This document shows positions 49,032 through 57,841 of a DNA stretch of 64,000 nucleotides, piece after piece. Each line of letters starts with the position of its first letter. Positions within the stretch are counted from its first letter, which is position 1. The notes under the pieces are model-generated. The model was not told where the DNA came from. It was given only the letters and a program-made list of their open reading frames with translations, and did not search any database. Source of the DNA: Sordaria brevicollis (Eukaryota > Ascomycota > Sordariomycetes > Sordariales > Sordariaceae); assembly GCA_033439795.1 (NCBI GenBank), contig JAUTDP010000005.1, positions 2,943,001 to 3,007,000 of the forward strand. The letters run 5' to 3'. The translations under genes were made by a program, and so were the position numbers.

Positions 49032-50390
49032 ATGGCACCCTACCAAAAGCCCGCGGACGCTCACTCTCAACCCTCGAACCTTGCAGCGCCAGAAACAAAT
49101 CAAATCCACTTGTCAAATATGAACAAATTCAAACAAATAAACAAATAAATCGAAGTCTAGATTTGATTTGAGCAAATCAAGGAAATTGACCTCTCTATTT
49201 GATTTGATTTGATTTGCCGATTTATCCGCCCTCTTAATCGGTTGGTAAAGGCCTTTTAGGTAAGAAAAAGTCGTGATATTTCCTCCTCTAAAAATTCCGG
49301 GAGGCCGATTTGGTTGAGGGTTAGGGTTATAGGTGAAGAAAAATCCGTTTGGTAAGTAGTCAAATATTTTCAAATCAATTCAAATCAAATCAAATCAAAT
49401 CAAATCTAAATAAATCAAACTTCAGATTTGAGTGGGTCAAATCAAATTGAGGTCCCGATTTGATTTGATTTGATTTATTTCTGGCGCTGGAACCTTGCCT
49501 CGCGCCCTCGTCCTGGCGTATCGCATCGCACAATTGACCGCCAGCATGCTCCTCCGACCTTCACCCTGGCAATCCGCACCAAACGCCAGGCTGTCATCGA
49601 AGAGCACATCGCCAACGAGCTAAAGGCCACCAGAGCTCAGAAACATGTCCCTGAAGACAGCGACCACGAAATGGGCCAATCACCTACCACCCCCGTCACC
49701 TCTTCCCAAGACATCCCGCCCACCACAGCTCAACCGCCCACCCCTCGCGACACCCTATTCAACGAAGACCCCAAACTCCGCCAACAATTCAACTGGGACG
49801 CCGCCGTCCCCGTCCCCGACGACGGCATCTCCCCCTCCGACTCCGTCAGCGAACAAGCCCGTCTGCGTCTGCGTCATCCGAAGCCTCAACGCAGAGAGCC
49901 CACCCCTCCTTCTCCCAAACCGCAGCCGTCTTTCAACAAAAACCACTGGGCTGCACGACATGCTTTGTGGGGTGGCCGCGGCGACAACTCGCTGACGCAC
50001 CACAACCTGTTCATGCAGCAGAGGGAATGCAAGAAGAACGCGTCGACCGTTTACACCTGCTCGGACGAGTGCTTCTTGCCGGGCGTTTTGGGGTTTCGTC
50101 ATAGCAGCGATTGTGATTGCCCTGATCTCTGGCATGAATGGTCGAGGGATGAATTGTATATCTTTGTTATGAGGTGGATGGATGGGATGGAGAGCGAGGT
50201 GGAGGAGGATGAGGGAGATGAGGGCGGAGAGGATATGGAGGAGGAGGACGAGGGTGAGGAAGATGACATTAAGGAGGACATGGAAGAAGACGAGAAGGAG
50301 GATTTCGAGGAGGAGGAGAAGGAGTGTGAGGCATCATCCTTTGACGATATGGAGCTGTCCGATCGAAAGTCAGCGCCGGACGTCATGTAA
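49032..50390 (+). pseudogene. acidic-tail protein gene split by a MITE
   Basis: The ATG at 49032 opens MAPYQKPADAHSQP, similar to the start of gene E (MPPYQRATGAHAR). After 17 codons a 406-bp MITE interrupts it. Removing the MITE and one duplication (414 bp, divisible by three) restores a 314-codon frame: 49032-49083 plus 49498-50390. The restored frame has the R-x-IDR motif of genes D and E (HRTIDRQHA), a Pro/Thr-rich middle, a Cys-rich patch (YTCSDECFLPG, CDCPDLW) and a very Glu/Asp-rich tail (residues about 230-300). With the MITE the frame stops at a TAA inside the element. Expression would need splicing of the MITE or a downstream start. It is related to genes D and E at the N-terminus but lacks the V-W-Q module. 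Confidence 0.75.
49084..49489. mobile_element. hAT-type MITE, 406 bp, inside a CDS
   Basis: Termini CAGCGCCAGAAA and TTTCTGGCGCTG; 8-bp target duplication GAACCTTG (49076-49083, 49490-49497). Subterminal arrays of AAATCAAATC/GATTTGATTT. The central part resembles the MITE at 97-472 in inverse orientation. Confidence 0.93.
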
Positions 50391-50864
50391 AGTAGTCTCA
50401 ATGTATCTTCTCATCCTATACACCCATCATGGTCAACAGTTTATAAACCATCCCCTCCATCGAAGGCCGTATAGTCCCACCTACTATCTCCTACCCCGTG
50501 ACAATCCAGTCGAGTAGTCCAAGTCACGGAACCTGAGTCTGGAGAAATAAAAGTGGAGCTGAAGTCAGAATGAGTAAGTGTATTACTGAGAGGTGAAGTG
50601 AGTAAGAGAGTTCGTTCAACGACGGAGTAGAACCTTAGAGTGGCTTAGAGATGATGAGTGAAGTGGACGGTTGTTCACCAGAGACTCAGAGAGCAACCTA
50701 CGAGCAAGGATTCCTTCAGTTTGAAAAGGTTTCGTGCTCGTAGACCTCGTATATAAGTTGATTTCCCTCCCAAGCTTGAGAAACCAAACTCTTTCCTCGC
50801 TCGTGCTCTGTGCATCTGTTCGAGATCTCTTAACCCTCCCTTTGCAACCACATTGCATCTCACC
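50391..50864 (+). promoter_or_regulatory. promoter region of gene E with TATA box
   Basis: TATATAAG at 50750-50757, about 108 bp before the ATG, followed by CT-rich DNA up to CACCATGCC. Confidence 0.5.
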
Positions 50865-52009
50865 ATGCCCCCGTACCAAAGGGCCACAGGCGCTCACGCC
50901 CGCTCTCAGACCATGAGTACACCTATTCGCGCAATTCGTCACCGCATCGACCGCCCCCTGGGAAATTCGCCCGTCGGCAGGGCCGTTACAGCCAGACGTA
51001 ACGCCATCTTGCGTCGTGGGCTTTGCGAACAGCTGCTTGCCTCGAGAGTCCAGGGAAACAGAAACCAGCCGGTGAGTCTCCCATAACCGAAGTTGAACAA
51101 CCAGACACCGACTGACAGTTTGGTTAGACTCTCTTTTCCAGAACTTACGACGACAAGCCCGATGATGACTTCATGCTCGATGGAGTCAACGGCCTGAAGA
51201 ACGACGTCCTGGTCGCCTTCATCGCTACCCTTCACCAAGAGAATTCGACCAAGGATCAGTCCGCGCTTCTCAAGGACGCTCCGTCGGCGTCATCCCCTTG
51301 GGGCTCTTCTCTCTTGTCGGAAAAACATGGCGTCAACCTCGACAGCAGTGTTGTGACGTCGACCTCGGCTTCCAGTTCCGCCAGCTCTACCAGGTCCATC
51401 GACCATCACTCTTTGACGGAGAAGGCCCTCTTATTCCTGGACTCGACCACCTCCACCACGGGCCCGAGCTTGAACAACAAGATATCGCCCGATGAGACCT
51501 CTGTTCTCTCTCAGGATACGTCCAAACCCATCGATTCTCACCAGTCCTCATCAATCCAGTCCTCCTCCCGAGGAAGCGACTCGGAAGACGACGAGCAATG
51601 GGCCACTCCCCTCGTCTACGGCCCACCCATTACCTGGTCCTCGAACGACATCTGTGAGCAGAAGGGCTGCCACACCTTCGTTTAGCAGCCGAAGGGTGGC
51701 ATGTGCTATGCTCACATGCCGAAGAAGTTTAGTCGCAATAAGAGGGAGTGGATCGCGATGTCCGTCCATCGCAAGGGCCTGTACCTCTGCGTTGGCCGCT
51801 ACGACGCGGCTGTCCAACATGCTGATTCGCTTTGCCCGAAGTGCGAATATTATCAGAGCGTGGAAGAAAGTGAGGAGCGCCGGGCCCGCCGGTTTTCGGA
51901 GGTGATCGCTTGGTTGGATGGGATCGACGACGGAGCTGAAGAGAAGGATGCGTCTCGTTGGTGCAAGGACGTGTTGGGCGCTGCCGATTGCCAAATAGGC
52001 GTCGTCTAG
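50865..52009 (+). CDS. Cys-module protein E, TAG at the conserved Trp
   Basis: Exon 1 is 50865-51071. A 56-nt intron (51072-51127; GTGAGT, CTGAC branch, GTTAG) follows. Exon 2 is 51128-52009. The intron follows an N-Q-P context, close to the intron position in genes C and F. N-terminus MPPYQRATGAHAR and RHRIDR motif as in gene D and the 49032 gene. The middle is Ser/Thr/Asp-rich (residues 90-235). Module: C245-x4-C250-x3-V-TAG255-Q-P-x4-C262-x2-H265, then KGLYLCVGRYDAAV and LCPKC. After this come EERRARRFSEVIAWLDG and a short tail. The only in-frame stop in 362 codons is TAG at 51683-51685. The region after TAG is as well conserved with gene D as the region before it, arguing for translation across the codon. 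Function unknown. Confidence 0.75.
51683..51685 (+). other. in-frame TAG at the conserved Trp codon, gene E
   Basis: GTT-TAG-CAG-CCG at the V-W-Q-P position; downstream Cys/His spacing is unchanged. Confidence 0.9.
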
Positions 52010-52187
52010 AAGGCACGGCGGTTGAATATACCGATTATGAGTGAAAGTGGAGCTAAGCTGAAGCCAGCTTAAGGAGAAGATCAAACAGGGGCATACAAGC
52101 AATCTGTTCTTGTATGGGTTGATGGTAAAGACCGCGTGTGTTGACGAGGATGATGGCGATAGGGGAATAGAGGATGTTCTGTTTTGA

Positions 52188-52616
52188 CTTTCGAAGAGCT
52201 TGACTTGCCGCACCGGGGTCAATGTCCTCATGCACCCTTTTTGACTTCGCGCACCGTTTTTTACATGTAATGAAACTATCGTCGTCTTGAAGTGTAAGAA
52301 ACCGTTCGCCAAGCGAAATGGAAATTATCCCTCCAATCTCTTTATAAACGTCGCATTATAAAAACCTTCTTTCAAAGTTTGAAAATGGTAACTGTACAAG
52401 AGGGTAGCCGTCTGTCAGAATAAGAGCTTTCAGCCAATAATAATCAGTAGTAAGGAGTAGCCGCTACGTTATAAACTTTTGGCGGTGAAACTTTGGAACG
52501 TTTTACCAAGGAAATTTACCTTCGAAAACGAGCGGTCCGTGCGCAGGGTGCATAAAGTCAAAAAAGGGTGCATGAGGACATTGACCCCGGTGCGGCAAGT
52601 TAAGCTCCTTTCGAAG
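52188..52616. mobile_element. foldback/MITE-like element with about 70-80 bp inverted repeats
   Basis: The arm 52188-52256 (CTTTCGAAGAGCTTGACTTG at its outer end) is repeated in inverse at about 52534-52616. The block GCACCGGGGTCAATGTCCTC is identical between arms. The right arm has an extra AGGGTGCAT unit. The central 280 bp is AT-rich and non-coding. No clear target duplication seen, so the class is open. Confidence 0.7.
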
Positions 52617-53263
52617 GACCAGGGCCAACCATATTATTGTATGGAAGGGGCGACCGATGTCAAGCGATTGAGAAGGAGGAAAGAGCCAAGGCCTGATGGA
52701 ATAGGAAAGCGCTACCTACTGTATCTTTCCTCACAGGCCATCGTGATTGAAATGGAAAGAACACTTGATAAGCTCCACATGCCGCGAGTGATCCCTCTCA
52801 CATCCGCCCATCGCACTCACATCGTGACTTCTGTACTGACTGTCTCTACATGCCCAGTGATGAAATATGTGAGATCCGATCCGATTCCGAGTTTCCGCAA
52901 TTGATTTTCGCGCAGCCCAGCACTCCTCATGCAAAGCTGTACGTCTTACTTCTTCTACCATCGCCGGCCGATTTCTTGGTAACGTCTTCTAGACTACAGG
53001 GTGGCGCTGCTCCTCGTAGCCCTCCCCAACGTTGAATCATGTATGCATACAGCTTTGTAAGCACGGTTACCAGTACAAGCCATGTAGAGATAGCGTGTAT
53101 ATCGCATAAGTTAGAACAGAAAGAGAACGGATACGGTTATTCCTACTTTTGAAGCAAGATCACCTCTGTCCGTTGCCCCTTTTAAGGAACTCCTTCCCCA
53201 GCCCAACTGGAGGAAGCATTTCCTCTTCTTTCACTTTCCTTCTCTTCACTCGCGACCCAAAAA
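52617..53263. other. intergenic
   Basis: No supported gene; likely upstream region of the gene at 53264. Confidence 0.45.
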
Positions 53264-54847
53264 ATGAAGGTAACGGCATCCAACACGACGACACCAGCCA
53301 TGGAACTCACCAACAACCCTCGCGCGGCTAACCGCCCGCTTCTACCTCGACTCCCAACGGCTACTTCAACCTCGACCAGTTCCAACATACAAGAGCACAA
53401 CCAGAACCGGCCTTCGACACAGCTTCCACCCACTCCGAACACTCCAACAAACTATCAACAACTTCAAATCATACTATCTCTTCATCCTCAAGAGCATACC
53501 TCTACCTCAACCATATCCAACCAGAACCAAGAAGACCGTCCCCAAGGGCAACGTCCGATGCTCCCGGTCACCCCAAGCAATAACAGCCAAGTTCAGCCAC
53601 CGCCCACACAACAACAACAACAACAACAACAACAAACCCCAAACACCGCGGCTACTAGCTCCAACTCCAGCTCCAACTCCAACTCCAACTCCAACTCCAA
53701 CGAAGAAGCCCACCACCACCCTCCCCAGCATCAACCTCCTATCCCAACCACCACCAGCCCATTTCCCCCAGCCCCAATCCCAAACCTCACCCACCCACCC
53801 GCCTTCCCCCCACGCTACACCCAACCAGAACTACACTTCCTCCAAGCCATCTCCGCCAAATACGCCTCGAAAGACCCGGAAACCTACCACCAGACCATGC
53901 TAAACGCCCGCCGCTACATCCAACGTCAGCGCCAGCGAGCTTTCCACTTCGCCGTGCGAGAGGCGGACAAGAGGATGGACGAGTACTTTGACTTTGATCG
54001 TTACGAGGCTGACAGGCAGGAGGGGATGAGGAGGGCGGGGGTGGAGGATCCTTGGGCTTGTGGGGATGGGGAGGAAGTAGGAGGGGGAGGGGGAGAGGGG
54101 AAGGGGAAGGGGAAGGGGAAGGAGAGGGAAGAGAAGGGGAAAGGCAAGGCGGAGGGGGAGGGTCGTAACCAAGGGGAGGAAGTCATCGGAGACAACCGAG
54201 GGGGGGAAGCCAGCAGAGTCAACCGAGGGGAGGAAGCCAGCAGAGTCAACCGAGGGGAGGAAGCCAGCAGAGTCAACGTGAACTCTTTGAGTCAAGGAGG
54301 TACGAAGAGGAGCTACTCGAGGATGACGGGGGACGAGCCGACGCTTGCTCAGGTCAACAATAATGGCCTGGGACAACGAGCCAACAATAATGGCCAGGGA
54401 CAAAAACGAGTGAACAAGCAGCCCGGTACTCGGCAAGTCTACAACCAGTCCGCTGTTCAACAAGTCAACTACCCCCAACAGAACAACAACGCCAGAAACT
54501 CAGCACGAGACTTTGGCTCCCAGTCCCAGTCCGCTGTTCAACAAGTCAACTACCCCCAACAGAACAACAACACCATGAACCCAGCACGAAACTATGGCTC
54601 CCAGTCCCAATCCCAGCCAGTTCAAGCTCCTCCCTCATCAGCTCCCTCATCAGCTCCGCCAGCAACAACCTCCAACAGGATCCAACAACAGCAAATGCTA
54701 ATGCACTTGCAAGCGACACAACTAGCGTTAGCGATTGCAAGCCAAACCCGAGCTCAAGCTGCTCAACCACCCCAGCAACCAACCCAGCAACCACCCCAGC
54801 AACCACAGCAAGACAGAAACAATCAACCAACCCAGCCATTCAAATAG
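53264..54847 (+). CDS. low-complexity Gln/Asn-rich protein (527 aa)
   Basis: Single frame; ATG at 53264 or, with better context (GCCATGG), at 53300. The N-terminal 180 residues are Thr/Pro/Asn/Gln-rich with a poly-Gln run (CAA repeats near 53609-53635) and an alternating Ser-Asn run. Residues about 183-262 form the only ordered-looking part (YTQPELHFLQAISAKYASKD, NARRYIQRQRQRAFHFAVRE), which is charged and probably helical. A Gly/Glu/Lys stretch, three copies of a 9-residue unit (GEEASRVNR), two copies of a 27-residue unit (core SAVQQVNYPQQNNN) and a Gln/Pro tail follow. The composition is prion-like. Not recognised; the tract-rich design is common in fungal regulators, but no domain shows this. 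Confidence 0.65.
   Translation: MKVTASNTTTPAMELTNNPRAANRPLLPRLPTATSTSTSSNIQEHNQNRPSTQLPPTPNTPTNYQQLQIILSLHPQEHTSTSTISNQNQEDRPQGQRPMLPVTPSNNSQVQPPPTQQQQQQQQQTPNTAATSSNSSSNSNSNSNSNEEAHHHPPQHQPPIPTTTSPFPPAPIPNLTHPPAFPPRYTQPELHFLQAISAKYASKDPETYHQTMLNARRYIQRQRQRAFHFAVREADKRMDEYFDFDRYEADRQEGMRRAGVEDPWACGDGEEVGGGGGEGKGKGKGKEREEKGKGKAEGEGRNQGEEVIGDNRGGEASRVNRGEEASRVNRGEEASRVNVNSLSQGGTKRSYSRMTGDEPTLAQVNNNGLGQRANNNGQGQKRVNKQPGTRQVYNQSAVQQVNYPQQNNNARNSARDFGSQSQSAVQQVNYPQQNNNTMNPARNYGSQSQSQPVQAPPSSAPSSAPPATTSNRIQQQQMLMHLQATQLALAIASQTRAQAAQPPQQPTQQPPQQPQQDRNNQPTQPFK
54180..54275 (+). repeat. 27-bp tandem repeat in CDS
   Basis: Three units coding GEEASRVNR (first unit GGEASRVNR), nearly identical in sequence. 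Confidence 0.85.
54445..54610 (+). repeat. 81-bp tandem duplication in CDS
   Basis: CAGTCCGCTGTTCAACAAGT starts at about 54446 and again 81 bp later, giving two 27-residue units. Confidence 0.85.
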
Positions 54848-55817
54848 AGGTAACCAAAGGCAACTTGGCCTCAAGTGCAAAAGGTCGCTGTTATCTACAA
54901 GCGACATTTCATGTCCTTCATGTTAGCGGTGGTGGTTCCTGACGTAAAGGGGAGAGTGCGAGCGAAGAAAAGCAAAAGTGGCACCATTTTCAACAGGCCC
55001 AAGGAAACGGTTCCGGGTCAGCGGTGCACAAAATGGTTCGGATCCAATGCAGACTCTGGTTGCATTACCAAACTGCCGGGAAATGGTACAATACGTACAT
55101 GTACATGGACAATGGTTCGGATCCAATGCAGGCAGGCGTTGCATGAACCGGGCGAAGCTCCGCGAGCGACCCAGAGACGCGGTATTGGTACGTGTTCTGC
55201 ATCACCTGTATGCAAGAGCTGCATGGTTTGGAAACTCGGGACAAAAAGTTGCAGCGGTTGAGAGTGGAGTATGGGACGGGGTGGAAGCGAAGGTGCTTTA
55301 ACTCTGGCATTGGGATGGCAGTGTAGAAGTGTGTATCACAGCAGCGGATAAGTGGCTTTCCTAGTGGAAGGAGTGTCGTTGGAATAGCCAGAGAGACTTT
55401 GTAGGAGTTGAACATTCAGCGACTTTTGGAAACTTAACCATGGGGTTCTTGGTGGAAAGTGTACTGTTAGATGAGAAGTACCTCTAGAATTGAAGTAGTA
55501 GCGAGAATGCTAGAGAAGCCAAGTTACATACACAAACTACGTATAACATGATCGCTTGTACCCTTTATTCCCTTTCCCCCGCGCTCTGCTTCTGGTAATA
55601 ACATGTCCGAAAGAGGGTGACTGGAGGTAGAGAAAGAGTAGTCAAAGCTTGGGAATGCCTTGCTCGAAGAGTTGGGGAGGTACCGTGACAGCTGCTAGCT
55701 TCCCAACTTATGTTTGTTTTTCAACATCTGAAGATAGTCGTCATCGCCGGACATCATGAAGCTAGTGACATGGCCATTTTGGAGCTCGCCATGCTCACTC
55801 AATGGAGTAGCTTCAAG
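54848..55817. other. intergenic with a 21-bp direct repeat
   Basis: AATGGTTCGGATCCAATGCA occurs at 55032 and 55111, each followed by G. No gene supported; the region lies between two convergent genes. Confidence 0.5.
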
Positions 55818-57020
55818 TCAAAGAACCACAGACCAGAATGACGAGGGCTTCGGCAGTTGAACTTGCGTGTTTTCTGACCTTGGAGCCGGAGTGCTTGAAC
55901 AGGCGGGGTTTGACGGGCCATGACCATCCGAGGTACCGCTATCCTGGGGCTTTGCTTGTCCAGTCTCAGAGGGTATCGAGCATGACGGCCACTGCTTCGG
56001 TTCGATGGACAGAAAATGACAATCAATGAATGCCGTTCCTCTGTTACGAAGCCTTTTGCGCCGTTCCTTTGACTTGCTCCGCCATGCGAGACATTTCTGA
56101 CAAAGCTTGCTATCAGAGAGAATTGCAGGCCTTAATAAGCATCTGGTGCAGGTCCGAATTCCCAAGGCGTGACACGCTTTGATGGTCTGGATCATACTGT
56201 CACGCAATTTACCTGAACCGCATCCAAGGTGAGAAAAACAGCGTATCGCACCCGGCTGCCACACAAAAGACTCGCATCTTGAGACCGTACAGGTCGTAGT
56301 GGAAACAACAGGAGGACCAACGGGAACACCACGGGCGAGTTGATCAGTATCCAGATAATCACGGCGATTCCCGTTCCTGGGCGTGGCCTTCTTTGGGTTT
56401 TTGGCGCGGCATTGTGGACAATAGGTGTCCATGGGTTGAGCCTCCGCCCTAAAACAACGGGTACAGATCCATTTTCCCAACGCATGGCATGACTGGATGT
56501 GGTCGAGTATTTGTTGTATGTTCTTTCTGGGAAATTTGCTAGTGTGGGCATGACAGCGGCGCTCACCCCGTTGCTACACGAGCGAGTCGCAGCAATCACA
56601 AGTAGCCATGGAGACAATGGGAGGGGGTACGGGATCGTTCGAGGGCAATGGTCTGCTTCCGTTGAGAGGTTGTGTATGTGCGGCCACACTGGTATAAATC
56701 GGACGAGAAGGCGGACTTGGATCGACTGGTGTGAATCCGATGGTGCTTGTAGGGTATTGTCGGGCATTATCGACGCCAGAAGGAACGGGCTTGTTTAGTC
56801 CCTCTCTTGTCGGTGTGTCTTCAGAACTCGGCGAAGCATTGTGTCCAGCTTCCGGGCTTGTACTTGTCTTCTGCTGACAAAGTTGCATTGTCAGCCTGAG
56901 CTCGTAGCTCTGCGGATCAAGGAAGTGATGGCAGGGAGCCGTTACCTGATGAACTGCTGGAGGGCTCTTGTCTGCATTTTCGGCAGATTGCTGACTTGCT
57001 AAGAAGTCTTTGAAAAGCAT
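55818..57020 (-). CDS. two-module Cys protein F, TAG in module 1, TGG in module 2
   Basis: Exon 1 is 57020-56946; a 72-nt in-frame intron (56874-56945; GTAACG, GCTGAC branch, CAG) follows H-Q; exon 2 is 56873-55818. About 90 Pro/Ser-rich residues precede two tandem modules. Module 1 starts CDCCDSLV, then TAG (codon 125, 56574-56576), then Q-x5-C-x2-H and ALGKWICTRCF..YCPQCRAKN. Module 2 starts C-x4-C-x3-V-W230 (TGG at 56259-56261), then QPGAIRC-x2-H and ALGIRTCTRCL..KLCQKC, followed by a basic stretch (KSKERRKRLRNR). The two modules share the H/C spacing and the ALG-I/W-CTRC motif, so module 1 had Trp at the TAG codon. The frame is otherwise open for 376 codons. If translation stopped at the TAG, both clusters would be lost. 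Function unknown; probably zinc binding. Confidence 0.78.
56574..56576 (-). other. in-frame TAG at the conserved Trp codon, gene F module 1
   Basis: GTG-TAG-CAA; the sister module in the same protein has GTG-TGG or equivalent at this column. Confidence 0.9.
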
Positions 57021-57841
57021 GGCGCCGGTATGGTATGCTGTCTAAGCAGTAGTGTACGTAATCGTTGATGAAGAGATGAATGTGTCGTCGGGAATTATTT
57101 GTCCAAAAACGGTTGCTTGAAGATGAAATGTGTGAGCAGAAGTGCAACTGGGAGAATTTCTTTCTTGCTTTTGAGTCGCTTGGAAATGTGGTGTCCGTCC
57201 AAGTTCGGGGTACAGTGGGCAAGTGTGCAGATGGAGCTGCTCTTGCTGTTTTGAATCCAAAGTGCAAGACGCGACTTCCCCAGAGCACCAGACGGGAAGT
57301 TCCCGTTGACAATGAAGTGGAAGGAGTGAGGAGGGAACAAAAGGTACCATAAGTCGTCATGAACTACCTAATCTGCTCCCCATTTCGGTTCCTTCGTTTC
57401 AAGGCCAAAAGGTGGATGTTCATATCAAGGAAGGAATATATTGAAGGGTGTACAAATTGGCCAAAATTGCTCTCAAGTGCTAGCTAGCGGGTTCACCGAC
57501 TGGTTTGATTCCTGCTTTGGACGTACATCTGCTTTGGACGTACATGCATGTTTATGTTCCTGACAATGGAAAACGGAGCAAATTTTCCATATGTGGCTGA
57601 CTGCGTCTGAAATGCATCAATGGCTCCATTGGTTGCACAACAACTTTTCTCGAGGCTAAACTAACCATCATAGACTTTTTTCCCCTTTAGAGAGTGGGTG
57701 TTGCGTGCTCTCCAACTCTCTCAAAACCACACACCCACGGTTGGTTCCAGTTCACTCAACAAACAGTTTGTATCTTCCAGAGGCATCCGTACCAAATTTG
57801 CACCGATAGATTATCACGACTACGAGAAAACAATCTTCAGC
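57021..57841. other. divergent intergenic region
   Basis: Shared upstream region of gene F (leftward) and the gene at 57842 (rightward). It holds a perfect 16-bp tandem repeat TGCTTTGGACGTACAT at 57513 and 57530, a possible activator site. No gene supported. Confidence 0.5.

Noticed and set aside
49084..49489. AAATCAAATC repeats as a CRISPR array or telomere-like tract
   Set aside because: They are subterminal repeats of a MITE with TIRs and an 8-bp duplication; eukaryotic context.
30579..51685. UAG reassigned as a sense codon genome-wide
   Set aside because: Several intact genes here end in TAG as well as TAA and TGA, and no suppressor tRNA is visible; site-specific editing or readthrough is simpler.
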